Part shown: positions 46,600-59,824 of the stretch, piece after piece
How positions within the stretch are numbered: the first letter of the stretch is position 1
Layout: every line of letters begins with the position of its first letter
Assembly (NCBI GenBank): GCA_949752735.1
Contig: OX457052.1
Coordinates: 15,195,668 to 15,259,667 of the forward strand
From: Lumbricus terrestris
Taxonomy: Eukaryota > Annelida > Clitellata > Crassiclitellata > Lumbricidae
DNA length: 64,000 nt
Direction of reading: 5' to 3'
Notes under the pieces: generated by a model
Told to the model about the DNA's origin: nothing
The model's input: the letters and a program-made list of their open reading frames with translations, nothing else
Databases searched by the model: none
Made by a program: the position numbers and the translations under genes

Positions 46600-46848
46600 A
46601 GCCTCACATAGATATATTCGCGTTTAATGTCGCAGACCAAATACATGAGAACGAATGCATGTGGCTACAGCACTTGATAGATGATTAGGCCTACTTTGTA
46701 GGCCTATCTTGTAGGTCCTACCGATAAAATTCGGTAAGTAGTCCTACCGATCAGAAATCTAGTATCTAAGGCTAAGTATTGCGGTAGGGCTGAACATCTG
46801 TAGGCTGGAGCACAGCCGTCCACATGCGGCCCGTATATATGTCTGTGG

Positions 46849-46849
46849 A

Positions 46850-46929
<80 letters not shown>
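46849..46929. repeat. (TA)n array
   Basis: About 80 bp of pure TA. Confidence 0.98.
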
Positions 46930-46932
<3 letters not shown>

Positions 46933-47230
46933 CAAAGTAGGCCTGCTACAAATACTAATAATGATTGAGCTTCCTCGTTTAATATTTCAGATTGATATGA
47001 GAGTAGTAGCAGGCCTATAATATTATGCGACATGACTATAATTCATAGAATGAACGGACAATCTATTGCAAGAGACAAGAGTAGAATTTAGTTGGCAGCC
47101 ATGCAAGGCGCTACGTCGTCCTACTGCGCATTTAACCAGCGTCATCTGGCGAATGAGGGATTGCGAAGGTCTTCAGGAGAGCAGCGGGAATCGATCGGCG
47201 TCCGTGTTGATCAGATTGATTCGCCCCTGC

Positions 47231-47431
47231 AGCCTGTGAGAGAGAGACAAAAAGAGAGAGAGAAGGATGAGGAGGGAATGAGAGGAAGAGAGATGCAGAG
47301 AGACAGAGAGAGACAGAGAGAGAAAGAGACAGAGAGAGAAAAAGAGAGAAAAAGAGATAGATAGATAGATAGAGAGATAGATAGACAGACAGACAGACAG
47401 ACAGGCAGACGGACGGACGGACGGACGGACG

Positions 47432-47465
<34 letters not shown>

Positions 47466-47545
47466 TGGTTGGTTGGATGGTTGGATGGATGGAAGGAAGA
47501 TTGATTGGTTGATTGATTGATTGATTGATTTATTTATTTATTTAT
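47231..47545. repeat. Compound purine-rich microsatellite
   Basis: GA-rich sequence passes into GATA, GACA, GACG, GATA, GACA, TGGT and TGAT tetranucleotide blocks. About 47546-48924 holds no gene and no element I recognise. Confidence 0.9.
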
Positions 47546-48924
47546 TGATAGAGAGGGTAGACTAAACGGCTAAAAGGCAAACACAGAGAGACGCAGAGGT
47601 GCATAATGTTATTAGTTGTTCTTACTTTAAAGGTTGAGCACCAACTGTAGGCTAACACTGCTGTCAAACTATACCTGTCAAAAATACATGTAGCATGCAT
47701 GTAAATGTAAAAATGTAAATCTTCGAGAATTTCTCAGCGCCCACAAAAGCCACGTCAGGGAGACCAGCTTATTCACCGGCGCTATGTATGTATGTGTCAC
47801 TTGACAAAAAAACTAATTTTCGTCCATGGCCACAGAATTCTACGTTTCTGATACACAATAGTCTATGATGTGTATAAAATAGTTGACAATTTCTTACTGC
47901 AATATAGACCCATCTATAATCGTCTTTAAAAAATAAAATAATGTTTATGAACACCCGGTGTCAATGTAGCTACTAACATCACAGCCCATAATAATGTACG
48001 ATAGGCCTACAATAGAAGACAATAGAAGACTGCTTCCATTTCACAAGCATTTAACGAGGCCATTACTTCCATTATTTTATGGTGGAAGGTGTGCACAAAT
48101 TCTGCACAAATTCTGCACTGTCTTCCCATCTTGACCTCTGGCGTCTGACCTTGCACCGCAATCCATCAAACAGCCAGACTCCAGCGGACTTGATGAGGTA
48201 ATAAATAGTGGAGGTTGAATTAGTGCTGGTTTCCCTGAAACAGCTTTGTATGGTGCTAAACAGGTTGAACCTGTACTTACACTTGTATTAAAGGAAACTA
48301 AGATATTATAGGAAATCAAGGCTTCTTTCAGTACACGTTAAGGAGCTGGCAATTTAATATGTTATTGTCTACAGTCCAGTAATGAAAACATAGGTTAGGC
48401 TAAATTGATATGCTGTGGGATATGTGGGAATGTCCAAAAAAAATCTGTTTTTTTAGCGAAGCAGAAGGAGGGGCGAACACGACTTGTGTCAGGGTGGATG
48501 AAATTGAGCGCATGCAGCTGTTGAATTGGGAATTCGTGACTAAGTATAGAAGGGTTGGAAGGTTTGAAGGTAGGCCTATATAGGACCTACCCGTATGCGA
48601 CCAGTGGTAGAAATTTGTTCACTTAATTGTGACTTGGCTCACGTACATTCGTACAATAAAAGTCATGCAATTTTATTTAGGGAACGATCTCAGAACTGGC
48701 GTCATATCTCATATGTCATGTATTTGAGGGATGCAAATTTACAATTAGCAACACGAGAGCGTCGTGAATATTTCTAGCAGACGGTAGGCTATAGTTTGGG
48801 TTGTGTAGCCTATAATAGTCAGTTGGCCGAGTTTAGCAAAAACTGTGGATGACATTGTAAGCGAAGTAGCCTAGGCTAAGCCTACCTTCAAGTGATGCAA
48901 GCTATAATAAATAGGCCATGTAAG

Positions 48925-49328
48925 CAGCGGCGCCCCCAGGATTTTCTTCTTGTACGCACAGCCAAGGGCGGATACAGAAATTTTCGATGGGGGGCGAACA
49001 GGGGAAAATTTTCGTCAGGGTCGCCGAAAAAACTGATGACCTTTTTTTAGGCATCAGCCTCGAATTTCACAAAAACATACCTTTTCCATCCGCCGAAAAA
49101 ACTGATGACCTTTTTTTAGGCATCAGCCTCGAATTTCACAAAAACATACCTTTTCCATCCGCCGAAAAAACTGATGATTTTTTTAGTCATCAGCCTCGAA
49201 TTTCTCAAAAACATACCTTTTCCATCCGCCGAAAAAACTGATGACCTTTTTTCTTAGTCATCGGCCGTTTTTTAGCCTTTCAGCGCTGTACGCACTTGCG
49301 TAAGTGCGTACGTCTGCGGGCGCCGCTG
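48925..49328. mobile_element. hAT-like MITE with CAGCGGCGCC ends
   Basis: Ends CAGCGGCGCCCCCAGG and CTGCGGGCGCCGCTG; perfect 8-bp duplication CATGTAAG (48917-48924, 49329-49336). A second CAAGGGCGGATACAG start inside (about 48963), flanked by GTACGCAC on both sides, may be a nested insertion. Confidence 0.9.
49023..49262. repeat. 69-bp tandem repeat inside a MITE
   Basis: Three to four copies of GCCGAAAAAACTGATGACC plus GCCTCGAATTTCACAAAAAC and CATACCTTTTCCATCC. The module shared by many MITEs here is amplified in this one. Confidence 0.9.
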
Positions 49329-49336
49329 CATGTAAG

Positions 49337-50680
49337 TATAGCCTAACTGACGCGGTTTTGAATTCATGGATAGGTCAGACAATAAACTTGTTTTTGCAGA
49401 TACACGCAACAGAAAAAAGCAGGTAGGCCTAGGCCAATTATTTTGCAAGTATTAATTTGTCTCAGCTTTGGTCTGAGAAAATCCGTGCAGAGATTATCGG
49501 CGTTAGAGATCTTCAACAGCAGCTGCAACCAAACTCATTGCATCATCAGATTCCCAGATTAACAACAGCAAAACAATTTTTCAACTGTCGCAATTCCATC
49601 ACCGCACCTGAACAATTAATTATCTGCCAACATATTAATAGCGCTATATAAGATTAATAGCGCTATATAAAGGACGATTAACGGATTATATTCTTCTGCA
49701 AGATTGACTGAGCATCAGGAAATCAGTTTCATCTTTTCATGAATAGGCCTACCGATTCGGGCGACATCGTATAAGCCCATACTAATATGGGATACGGTAG
49801 AAGGTTGGACTGAGCGCATGGTTGACAATAGGTCAAACGTTTAACTCTCGCCATGACTTTTCCATCGATCCGGTTTCGCTTAAGTGCCACGGATAAAACC
49901 ATATTGCCAGATCTTTTTACCTGAACAGATTAAACGGATTTCCTGACTGCTTGATCGATGGCTTGCAAGCCTTGCAGTTGCAGACGGCCTAGTCGAGTCA
50001 TGTTTATAGTCATTAGGCCTACAAAGCTCAGTTCATTGGCCTATAGTTCATCATAAACTATGACCTATGTCGGCCTAGGGGATGTTAGTAGGCTATAGTA
50101 ATAGGCCTAAGCATGTAAATATAGGCTAATAGACGCGCTTTTGAAGTTCTGAACAGGTCAGACCTGCAGTTACGCAATTTAATCACAGGTTTGCAAGTCA
50201 AACCTTGCTACGTTTGGCTGAATCAATCTATGGTAGAATTTAGACGATGATTTGTAGGCTATATCCATTTTGTCTCCCAACCAAATTTTTTTAAAGGCCT
50301 ACCCGATGGTTAAAACAGGCCTACATGTACGTGACGGGTAAAAAATAAAATTGTGAGGGATCATTATTTAAAATTTAATTTTAGGGCCTACTTAAGCTTA
50401 TATAATGCGTGGGCCTAATGTTCATTCTGTCTAGAATGGAATATTAAAGAGCCGAAATTTATCAAAATTTATTTTAAACAGAAATAGGCTGATATTGAAA
50501 TTGCTTAAACCTGCACTTCGCTAGGCCTACGTTGTCAGTTGATCCTCGTATAAGCAACTAACGAGCAACGGTCTAAATTAATGGAAGCTTCGCACAAATG
50601 ACTTCTTTTCCTTCACGATCATGTATGGATTCTCAAACGTGAAAGCTGCGGATGTAAGCTAATGGATGCAGCGAAGCGTA
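49337..50680. other. Intergenic, no gene seen
   Basis: Rich in TAGGCCTA motifs. No exon or element was recognised. Confidence 0.55.
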
Positions 50681-50899
50681 GCCTAGCTATCTCCGTATAA
50701 GATGTCATTCGTGGCTAAGTAATCAATCACATCCGCTGTGTTTGATGTAAGCCATAAATCTCGAGTCAGAGGAGATGAAGCAGAAGAAAGAAGGGCAATG
50801 AAAGTTCTAAGGGGGGGACGAGGGAATGGCTGGAGTATAAACAGAGATAGGTAGGAGTATGAGAGAAATACGGTAAGCGCTGTGTTATGAGGAGAGGAA

Positions 50900-51065
50900 G
50901 TTAGACGAAGATAAGGAGAAGTAGTAGGAAGAGAAAGAGGAGGAGGAACAGGAACGTGTGGACGGGAAGTCATCACCATTATCATCATGATCCATGGGCT
51001 GGAAGTCCGATCGAAGGTGTCCAATCTGCAGTGCATTACCATTTTCCATAGTCTCCGATCCTGTG
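50900..51065 (-). pseudogene. Possible tail remnant of a non-LTR retrotransposon
   Basis: The frame DRRLWKMVMHCRLDTFDRTS followed by a Met/Ile run from GAT repeats resembles the last residues of endonuclease-reverse transcriptase proteins. Short and uncertain. Confidence 0.3.
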
Positions 51066-51823
51066 CAGATAATACTTAAGCTATAAGCCAGTCTTTGATG
51101 TCACCTATCCAATTCGTGTTTGGATGGGAAGTGGAACGTGGTAAATCGGGCAATTTATTCACGAAAATTCATTTTAAAAAGACAGAGATGGTTAAGCTAA
51201 ACCACCGCGTCCCACCATTAGGCTATATATAGGCTATCCATTTCATCAGGATTCTTCTTATTCTTCATTTACTTATTTATTTATTTGCAGATTTATTAGG
51301 AGCATTTATACAGTGTCGATTTAAAGCTACATGGGCCTACTAAGAAGCGATTTAATTTAAGAGAAATCTTCCCAAGGCATCAGACAGCCTAGCGGCAATG
51401 ATGTGTCTGATTTCTATAGTATACCCGACAACAACTTAACCCAACCACCTGAACTGCAAAAATGTAACACACAACAACACTCCTAATCTAGGCCAATGTA
51501 GAATCTTCAAAGCCGTGACCTCCTGCTAAGTCATCGGTCTTTCATCGTTCCGATTTTCCACACGAACCACAGGCCGCCGGATAATTTTCTGTCCGGCAAA
51601 GCAAACTATTATTAGTTATTTTGCTGACGCTGTATGCCCTGCAGTGTTGAAGATGGAGATGGAGGGGGTCTTCCAGGGCGCGTCTCCTGGGACCGGTAGC
51701 CTATTGATCACAGACCAGGGTGTCATAGTCAGTGTGAAAATTGTGGAAAATAACAGGGGGGGTGGTTGGACTACGATACACAGTACTTGGAATTGGGGTG
51801 TAAAAACAGACTTTGCTATGGGG

Positions 51824-52033
51824 CAAGGCTTTTTTTAACGTGCAATTGTACACAAAATGTGCAGTTCTATCTAAATGGATTTGTGCAGTTGTAGAAGCAC
51901 TTCTGTAGGCCTACAGTTAAAACTAGGAAAAAGGTCATTTTCTCCGATTGGAAGTAATTTACAAATTACCATGGAGGATGGAACAGGAAAGAATGGACTG
52001 TGCTGTTCTAAAAATTCCTTTAAAACAGCCCTG
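51824..52033. mobile_element. Small hAT-like MITE, CAGGGCTGTTTTAAAG family
   Basis: Ends CAAGGCTTTTTTTAACG and TTAAAACAGCCCTG; perfect 8-bp duplication CTATGGGG (51816-51823, 52034-52041). Inverted relative to 38912-39112, with which it shares GTGCAGTT, AAGTAATTTAC and ACCATGGAGGATGG segments. Confidence 0.93.
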
Positions 52034-52483
52034 CTATGGGGCTCTAAGAAAGACTGGGGATTGAAACCCCCAATCTCCCCCGCAATTCTCACTCTGGTCA
52101 TATAGCTACGAGATTGATAAAACGCCGTGTTAATGACCCCACCCGATGAACTTTAGCCCAAGACTCGCGACCTTTTCCTACCGGGTGCGGTCATCCACCG
52201 TTTCTTTTATGTAGGCCACCGCGACTAGCGATAACCGGAACGACCCAATCGTCCTCTGAGCGTCGAGTGGATACAAAGATCGTGTCCATACACCACCGCC
52301 ACTCCCCCTTCCAATCTCCATATATAAATCTCCTTCTATTCCTTGATCTAGTCGTACCTCATTCCGTTCCTCCGTCGCCCCCCTCCACCCCTACTCTCTT
52401 TCCTTGTCCACCCCTGTGCTAGCATGTCCTCCAGCTGCCTCTTTTCCAGGGTGACCGTCTTCATTCCACCCACCGTCGCCTCT

Positions 52484-52486
<3 letters not shown>

Positions 52487-52532
<46 letters not shown>
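52487..52532. repeat. (CT)n array in a pyrimidine-rich region
   Basis: Pure CT run within a longer C/T-rich stretch (about 52330-52980) that ends in (CCGT)n. Frames over it are low in complexity. Confidence 0.95.
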
Positions 52533-52537
<5 letters not shown>

Positions 52538-53195
52538 CCTCCCTCCTTCAATTCCTTGACCTCCTTCCGTTTCTCCGTATACCTCTCGCCTATTCCTTTC
52601 TTCTTCTCTCCTTAACACGCTCCGCCTAATAGAGATCGCCAGCCATCTTTCCCCCATCCCTGCCTGGTCGCCTCCCTCCTCCTCTTCTCGTCTGGATAGC
52701 CGTCTCTTTCCACGTCTTCCGTTGTCTTTGATTTCCCCCACCTCCACCTTCCATTTTATATCTATATCCCCCGACCATGAGCCCATCTCCCCGTCTGTCT
52801 AGTGTCTATGTGTCCGTCCGTTCTGCCTTTTCTTCACCCTCTCTACCTCCTTCTGTTCCCCGTCCGTCCCTCTGTCCCTCCTTCCAACCGTCCCTCCCTA
52901 CGTCTCTCCGTCCGTCCGCCCCTCCCTACGTCTCTCCTTCCATCCGTCCGTCCGTCCGTCCGTCCATCGAAAGCCAGCCAAACGACTGACTTACTATGCG
53001 GACAACCTAATCCGGATCTACAGCGAGACAGCAGCGGAACAACAGCTTCAATAGACACAACATCTACTCACATCAAGGCGACAGAGAATCAAGGCTAACT
53101 GAAGTCTATGCTCATGGTCATGGTTATGTGTATGTGGTTAAGGTGGAGTGGGGGTGGTTATTGACCAAATAGTTATATACGGTTGAAAGAGGTGT

Positions 53196-53354
53196 ATGTA
53201 GGTATGTATGTATGTATGTATGTATGTATGTATGTATGTATGTATGTATGTATGTATGTATGTATGTATGCATGTATGTATGTATGTATGTATGTATGTA
53301 TGTTTGTATGTATGTATGTATGTATGTATGTATGTATGTATGTATGTATGTATG
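53196..53354. repeat. (TATG)n array
   Basis: Nearly pure ATGT tetranucleotide repeat with single-base variants. Confidence 0.97.
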
Positions 53355-54533
53355 CATCATGCATGTATGTATATTGTATAAAGGCCCATCTTATTTTTGA
53401 CCCCATTCCCTCTGTTGCCAATCGTACAGTGTGTGGAAAGCATTCCCCGTGATTATGTACAAATGCGCTTCTCTATCTCTTACATAATTTAATTAGATAG
53501 AGTCATCAATAAAATGATTATTTTGCCGGCTAATTTGAGTGCATTCGCCGTACACTTTCCAAGTAAAGTTCACAAGGAAAGGAAGAAAAGCCGACTGTAT
53601 TTTCCTGTACTCCACATGTATGTAGACTGTAGAGGCTCATTGAACTGATGTCGCTTCTTGTCCTTTTGTCCAGGGCTACTTTCCGGGGCCGAAGTCTCAG
53701 GAATTGCTCTTCCTTGGTTGGCATGTATGTAGGCTACAATTATTGAAGGCCCTACGTATCATTTCTTTTTTACATATGCATTTATAGTGTAATGGCTTTT
53801 ATGGTCTTTTCTTCTCAGTCTATACGGCTTCTGTCGATAGAGGCGGATGTGAATGGTCTTCACTCTTCACTGTAAGTGAAGGATACAAAGACAGACGAAG
53901 CAAGAGACGTACAAACAGAAAGACGGCCAAACAGGAAATCTTCTCCGTGGTGTTACCACTCAAAAGCCCGTATGGTATACAAGCCCCGTATTGCGTTGCA
54001 TACAATGGAGTCGCTCCATATATTTCGGCGCTCGAGTCATCTACTCTACATTATTCAGTCATAAACCTATAAATTATCGTAATATATAGGCTATACGAGT
54101 CTACGATTCTACACAGCCTTCAAAAGGCATTACTCCCTATATACCTTGACCAAAACATGTCTCTGTTCTCTCGCATTCATGTTTTATTTCCTGCTTCAGC
54201 TTCCTGTATACATCCACCAATAATTGTGAACGATGGCTTATAGCTACAGGAAGCTTAAATCAATCTTTTAGCCAGTGACACTCTCCATTGTACGTGGCGG
54301 CTAAATTGCACACTCCAGTTGCACCTTGCCTGCTGCAGTGCTGCGTAAATTACCCTTGGAAAAGCGTGGACATGAATTATACGTGTGTCAACGCAAACAA
54401 ATGCTTCTGAGAAGCTGCAGGATGGCTTCGTAGTCTCGTTAAATGTGGCCAAACGCTTCGGATATGCATTAAAAACGCTTCAAACAGTATAAATAGTATA
54501 GGCCTATCCAGTGTACTGCTGGAAGACTTTCTT

Positions 54534-54578
<45 letters not shown>

Positions 54579-55234
54579 GACTGAGTCAGAGAGACACAGA
54601 CAGAGAGACAGACAGACAGAAGGGTTCAGTGAACAACAGAGGGCTTCACAGGTGGATGTCTGGGTGGCTGGGCAGAATGGATAATTATTATTATTATTAC
54701 AATTGTTTATTATACAAAGCTGGTTGACACACCGCAGCCATACATATGCATTTGTATGCACTGCCATGCAGTTAACTTAAAAATGTCCAAGAATATCAGC
54801 TCAGGATGTTTCAAATCAAATTTTAATGCCATAATTTATATGACATTTACACAGGTGAAACTATATCATGAAAGACATGCGTCAAGTCTGAAGATAGCAC
54901 CTAAGTCTGTGACACCATTAGTCTATAATTATAGGAAAAGCCCACACCACTCCTGGGTAATCATTTCAAGATGCGCTATCTAAGTCACCTTTTCATCATG
55001 TCGGGCAGACACGTGTAAGCCGACAAACAAGAAACGTGTGCTACACAAGAGACCTATAGGTTCTCATTCGCTAAAATAATGCTGTAGGCCTATGGGGACT
55101 AACTAATAATTGAATAACCAATAAATAACCTGGCAATTTGAGAAGCTATGCCCGACATTGAATAGCTTGTAGCAGTTGCATAAATTGTGCATAAAGGTTT
55201 CATATACTTTCAGGTACAGAATGCACAATGTCAC
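53355..55234. other. Intergenic, no gene seen
   Basis: Contains a (CAGA)n run at 54531-54620. At about 54680-54750 there is an ATT run with GTTGACACACCGCAGCC, resembling the 3' end of the retroelement at 62408 (TAGACACACCGCTATC). Nothing coding. Confidence 0.5.
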
Positions 55235-55522
55235 CAGGGCCGGAGGATTAAGGCATGTTCAACATGTTCGGCCGAACAGGAGCCCCACACTTTAGGGCCC
55301 CCAACACATGCGAAATAAAGTTCCCCCCCGAAAATTGTAGAGTTTTTAGCAAATTTAAACCAAACAACTTTTTAAAAAAGACCAGCAACTTTTTGGAGGG
55401 GAATAATCGGCATATTCTACAAAGTTGTCGACCAAACGACTAAAAAAGCCATCAGAATTTTTCGCCGAGGATCTGCAAAAAATTTCCCGAACAGGGCCCC
55501 CACATTTCTTAATCGGGCCCTG
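55235..55522. mobile_element. hAT-like MITE, CAGGGCCGGAGGATTAAG end
   Basis: Ends CAGGGCCGGAGGATTAAG and CTTAATCGGGCCCTG; perfect 8-bp duplication AATGTCAC (55227-55234, 55523-55530). Carries CGACTAAAAAAGCCATCAG, another form of the shared module. Confidence 0.93.
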
Positions 55523-55680
55523 AATGTCACTGGCTTTTAAAATTATGTGCGTATGGTTTTTAAGCAAAGTGTAAAAATAGCTGTGGTTAACTTGGTGTTC
55601 ATTGTTTGACTGTGTATACTGTGCTTTCTTGACAAGTGTCAGGCGCGTCTTGAAACTTAGCAAGTCGTAGAGCCCTTCAT

Positions 55681-55855
55681 CTGAAATGACCTCGATCCCT
55701 TCAACGTTGCATTTATTACATCTGACCAATCAAATTTTGTTTCATAAATTTCTCAAGTCTTTGTTTTCTTTCGCCGTGGATGGCTGGGAGCGCCCCTGAG
55801 TGGATTTCTTGAAGGCCTCTATATGTAAGTCCATAGAATGGATGAATGGATGAAT
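55681..55855 (+). repeat. SINE-tail repeat
   Basis: Second copy of the sequence at 34736-34905, ending GAATGGATGAATGGATGAAT. Confidence 0.65.
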
Positions 55856-55953
55856 ATAAATGTATCTGTTCATGACTTAGCATTTGCATGCAGTTAGTCC
55901 AATCATCATTGCACCTTGCTCTGCAGTTTAGTTTAAACAATCAGTCATATTAA

Positions 55954-55959
55954 TTTATT
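55954..55959 (-). terminator. Candidate polyadenylation signal of small gene copy A
   Basis: AATAAA on the minus strand about 86 bp after the stop codon at 56045-56047. Confidence 0.5.
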
Positions 55960-56044
55960 TGTGCTTTAATGGAGACTATTACAAACACAGTGAAATATTA
56001 ATTCTTAAACTTGAACATTTTCCACGTGGTCTGTAGTTTGCTCA

Positions 56045-58267
56045 TCAGTCAATGCTGTAATTGACGCTCGTCTTGTATCCACTTAAATAATAAGTACCTG
56101 AAAGAATGAAATCATGAATATTACTCATAAAAATCAGGCATAATTTTTTTGAAAGTCACTCGACTAGCAAACGAATCTTTTTAAAATCCTCTGAATTAGA
56201 TCAAAATAATGACTCAGCCCTTCACCTATAATTATTATGCAAGCTAAAACCTGCGTGACGAAAATTGAACCTAGTATAAAAAGCTAAATATTTATACAAG
56301 CTTGTTCTTTTGTGTTATTGCTATCACCATCTTACTTTCCTTTATTTTTACCACCATTTTATTTGAACTATTATAAACCGGAATTGGAAAGCAACCTACT
56401 TATCAGTTTTCATTCTGAGCTGCGACTCCTGCAAATTGAATGAATGGCGATGGTGACTATAAGACACTGACAATTACGGTTCTTTAGGTCTGCTGCCTCT
56501 CGGCAGGTCCAGATGCCCAACGACGCCACTCTTCTCGGTGCTGTGCCTTTTCTTTAAGTTTCCCATATCCATCCTTCATCATCCAGTCCAAGAACTTTTC
56601 CCTCGGTCTTCCTCTTTCCCTCTTCCCCTCCATTTTGCCCTTGAAATTACGGTAGTTACTGTTTATACTCTGATTGTGAATTACCTGTGCCTCTCACATA
56701 GAGGGTGATTTCATCCCCTTCCAGAATGTGCAAGTCAATACGATCCTGGAGGTCTTTCATGTTGCCCCAGTGCAGCGGGCCATCATCACCGTCCATGATC
56801 AAATGCACACACTCCACTTTGTCATCATCTGCCAAAAATAATTAACACGGTGACGCTTTCAGAAGCTTTGAGAAGCATGCACATTGTACAAAAATATAAG
56901 CACACAACCTTCATCAAGAAGACTCTTCAATCACTTCAAGTAAATTTTTAAGTTTCAGGGAAGCACTACATAAAATTTATGCTAATGCTGACCATTGCCC
57001 ACGTATCCAGATACTTGCATGCTAGGTCCAGCCAGAGTTTTGATCGAGGTATATGCTGCATGGTATTCAAAGTGTGCTCAGCACTCTCATCACAAATATC
57101 TGTGCGTAGTTATACCGGAAAATGATCATCAGACAAGCCCAGGCAACTGTAGCGTCTTCTCACCTGGTTTTGGCACTACACCCTTGGGTACAGCACACGG
57201 AAGATTGCAAACTCGTGCCAAACGATGCACATACATCGATTATGGAACTTGAGCTGGAGTATGCTAGAATATTATCATGTCTTTCTTTAATGCGCTCTGG
57301 GGCTTGCCAGCTGATATCTTCATATTGCTTCCGGTTGGTAATGGCATAAATGGCTGGATAACTGGATGATAATTATTATAATATATATATAATTATTATA
57401 GTCAGTGGTTAAATTCAGATGGATCGGAGTCCGGTGTGCGTGACAGAGTCTCCCCCAAAAGTCTCCCCGGAGACTTTATTTCGAAACAGATTCTCCCCAA
57501 GGCGGATCTGTTCCAGAATAAATTCGTCACCCGGAAAGTATATTCAGAAACAAAGTCTCCGGGGAGAGAGTATAACTATTTCCTCCGTCCACGAAATAAA
57601 GTCTCCCCCGTTCAGCGTAAAATGGACTACAGTCGAATAAAATTTATAGATGTACGTTAAACCGTTAGTAGTGTAGACCATCTTAACTGTGTTGGTCGTC
57701 TTATTCAGTGTTCTTACCATCTTTTTCCAACTCTTCATCGGATAACTGATGGTGAGTGGTTGGATCCTGCGCAATGTTCGCCAGACAGACATCAGTCTTC
57801 ATTATCAATTTGTACTTAATATTCGGTTCGATTTTTATTCCTGAAAAGCGAGCCATTCAAATTGTGTTTATGTGTGTAATATTATTGCATGTATCAATCA
57901 AATTCATATTTTTACAGCACGTAGAGTTGTAGGCTACACAGCATCTGCTTCGAAGTATCCGATAATTAAGTAGGCTTATAATGCAGGCCTCTCCTAGAAT
58001 AGGCAATTCGGGAGAGGGCCAGATATGGGCGGAGTTTGCATGGTTTCCGTTCTTGGAGGGGCTAAAGCCTTCTTGGGGGCTAAACCCGGGAAAATATACC
58101 ATTTACACGGCTAGCCCGCCCTAGCCCCTGATAAACTCCGCCCATGGGGCCAGAACCCTGTGGAAGACCTTGACACATGCACAGACTTGAATTTTCAAGG
58201 AGTTTAAAGGATCAATAAGTGATGTGACAATCTGAAAGGGGTTAGTTCTGACCACAGCACAGTATAA

Positions 58268-58312
<45 letters not shown>

Positions 58313-58970
58313 TATACTGTGGTTCCATTAACTTCCGGTTGCAGGTAATCAGCCGTAGGCACGGCTCTGCCGTAGGCTATCCTTCAGTGACATTTACAAA
58401 CGACTGCAAGTTGTTTAGGCAATAGGCATGCGTGGACACGCCACACCGTTAAACTAGGCCTACTACCGGCAAATATTACACCGGTCGGTATTATTACATT
58501 TGAGTCAAAATCACGAATCTAATCATCAATCCGCATCCGCAACGCGAGTGCGCACCGAGAAGAAGGCAGATTATCAAAGCTGATTACAGTTTACTTGCAC
58601 GAGACATTTTACGAATAGGCAAAACACGTGCTTGATGATGCCTTAATCTAATAATTTGAGATTGAACCGTCGAGCTTAATCTCACCACGAAGAAATTTGT
58701 GAAACTATTTGGCGTGTGATAGAGCGCACACTGACAACCGAAAATAATAATTATTATGGTCTCAATGCGGGCGGAAGTGAGCCTCAGAACCGAAATAGCC
58801 TTCAAATAGGCCTAATTGATAAATGTAAAAAAATGAAGTATCATAATCTGTTTGTGTTCAGTATGTATACCCTACACAGTCGTTACGCATACATGTAGGC
58901 CTATGTGTCACTTACCAACAAATGACCCTTCGCCATTGCCAATTTCAACTGTTAAATTCTGTTCCGCCAT
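56045..58970 (-). CDS. Unrecognised four-exon small protein gene, copy A (complete)
   Basis: Exons 58916-58970, 57718-57840, 56685-56828 and 56045-56097 (minus) join in frame with all introns in phase 1 and GT-AG: 375 nt, 124 residues. Exon 1 starts [18 protein letters not shown]. Exon 2 encodes [19 protein letters not shown] and an acidic DEELEKD end. Exon 3 encodes [16 protein letters not shown] and [10 protein letters not shown]. Exon 4 ends [11 protein letters not shown]. There is no signal peptide or membrane segment, so a cytosolic protein is likely, with alternating beta-strand-like hydrophobicity. The paralog at 61208-63437 keeps the same exon sizes except exon 3, which strongly supports real coding sequence. 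I do not recognise the family and assign no function. A CRE-like pair (TACGTCAT, TGATGTCA) lies about 65 bp upstream, possibly regulatory. Confidence 0.8.
56495..56650 (-). pseudogene. Non-LTR retrotransposon tail remnant in intron 3 of copy A
   Basis: The minus strand encodes [20 protein letters not shown], the same type of tail as at 36132-36560. Confidence 0.6.
57419..57650. repeat. Inverted-repeat-rich insert in intron 2 of copy A
   Basis: AGTCTCCCCGGAGACTTTATT, ACAAAGTCTCCGGGGAGAG and AATAAAGTCTCCCCC form several self-complementary pairs. Probably a miniature element; no clear ends or duplication found. Confidence 0.5.
58024..58146. mobile_element. Short hAT-like MITE, CATGGGCGGAGTTT family, intron 1 of copy A
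   Basis: Ends TATGGGCGGAGTTTG and AAACTCCGCCCATG; perfect 8-bp duplication GGGCCAGA (58016-58023, 58147-58154). Confidence 0.92.
58267..58312. repeat. (ATT)n array
   Basis: About 15 ATT units flanked by AGTATAAA and TTTATACTGT, so the array sits inside a short inverted repeat (ACAGTATAAA/TTTATACTGT). Confidence 0.9.
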
Positions 58971-59609
58971 TTTTCGTCCCTAATCTTTCTAAAACCTAGG
59001 CTAGTAAATAGTAAAATACTACTCGTATCATACGTCATCAATGATGTCACGTTGAACCATAGATATCACTGCATAGATTGATTGACTAATAATATTACAA
59101 TGGTTTGTCGGATTAAGAAAATAGCATAAATATTATTAGCCTTTTATCATAATTATTTTTCCTCAGGCTAAAAACAGAACTAAAACACTTCTAAGTCTGC
59201 TCAAGCTTAGAATGCGTGATTCTCGTCCACATGGGAGTGTTTCAATATTATAACACACGTTCCGAGGGGTTAAGAACATTCCTAAACCAGCATTCGCCCA
59301 TTCATTGTGGAACTGTTACGACGCTGTCATTCGAGATCTCCCAAATTCCCAAAACACTTTAAAGCAGGATATGGCACCGCGGTATAAAGACAATCGATAT
59401 AGTATCATAGTAGGTCTATTTTTAAAAATACAGGTTGAATTTTGAAAGTCAATAATTATTTTGAGAGAATTGGCGTAACTTTTAAAGACATCTAGACCTA
59501 GGCTAACTATTTAATTTTACGAACAGCGCAGTGCATCAAAATAAATTAAATTACTATATAATTGCAAAAGAGTGCGATTAATTGTTTGCATCGGGTAGTC
59601 TATCATTGC

Positions 59610-59718
59610 GCAGTTATGATCGCGCTCAGTTATGATCGCGCTCAGTTATGATCGCGCGCAGTTATGATCGCGCGCGGTTATAATCGCGCGCGGTTTCGAT
59701 CGCACGCGGTTTTGATAT
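59610..59718. repeat. 16-bp GC-rich minisatellite
   Basis: Six to seven units of AGTTATGATCGCGCKC with increasing drift toward the right; many CpG and GATCGCGC sites. Confidence 0.88.
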
Positions 59719-59824
59719 GGGCGGTTTTATAATGTGATCAAGAAATTTATTCATTTATAACACTTGTTACCTGCACAATGTACAAATAGCGTCATGCCAG
59801 AACAACAAATTTCCATTCAATAGG

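Noticed and set aside
51644..51838. 64-codon plus-strand frame next to a MITE
   Set aside because: It runs into the MITE at 51824; after removal of the MITE it stops within two codons, and it has no recognisable motif.
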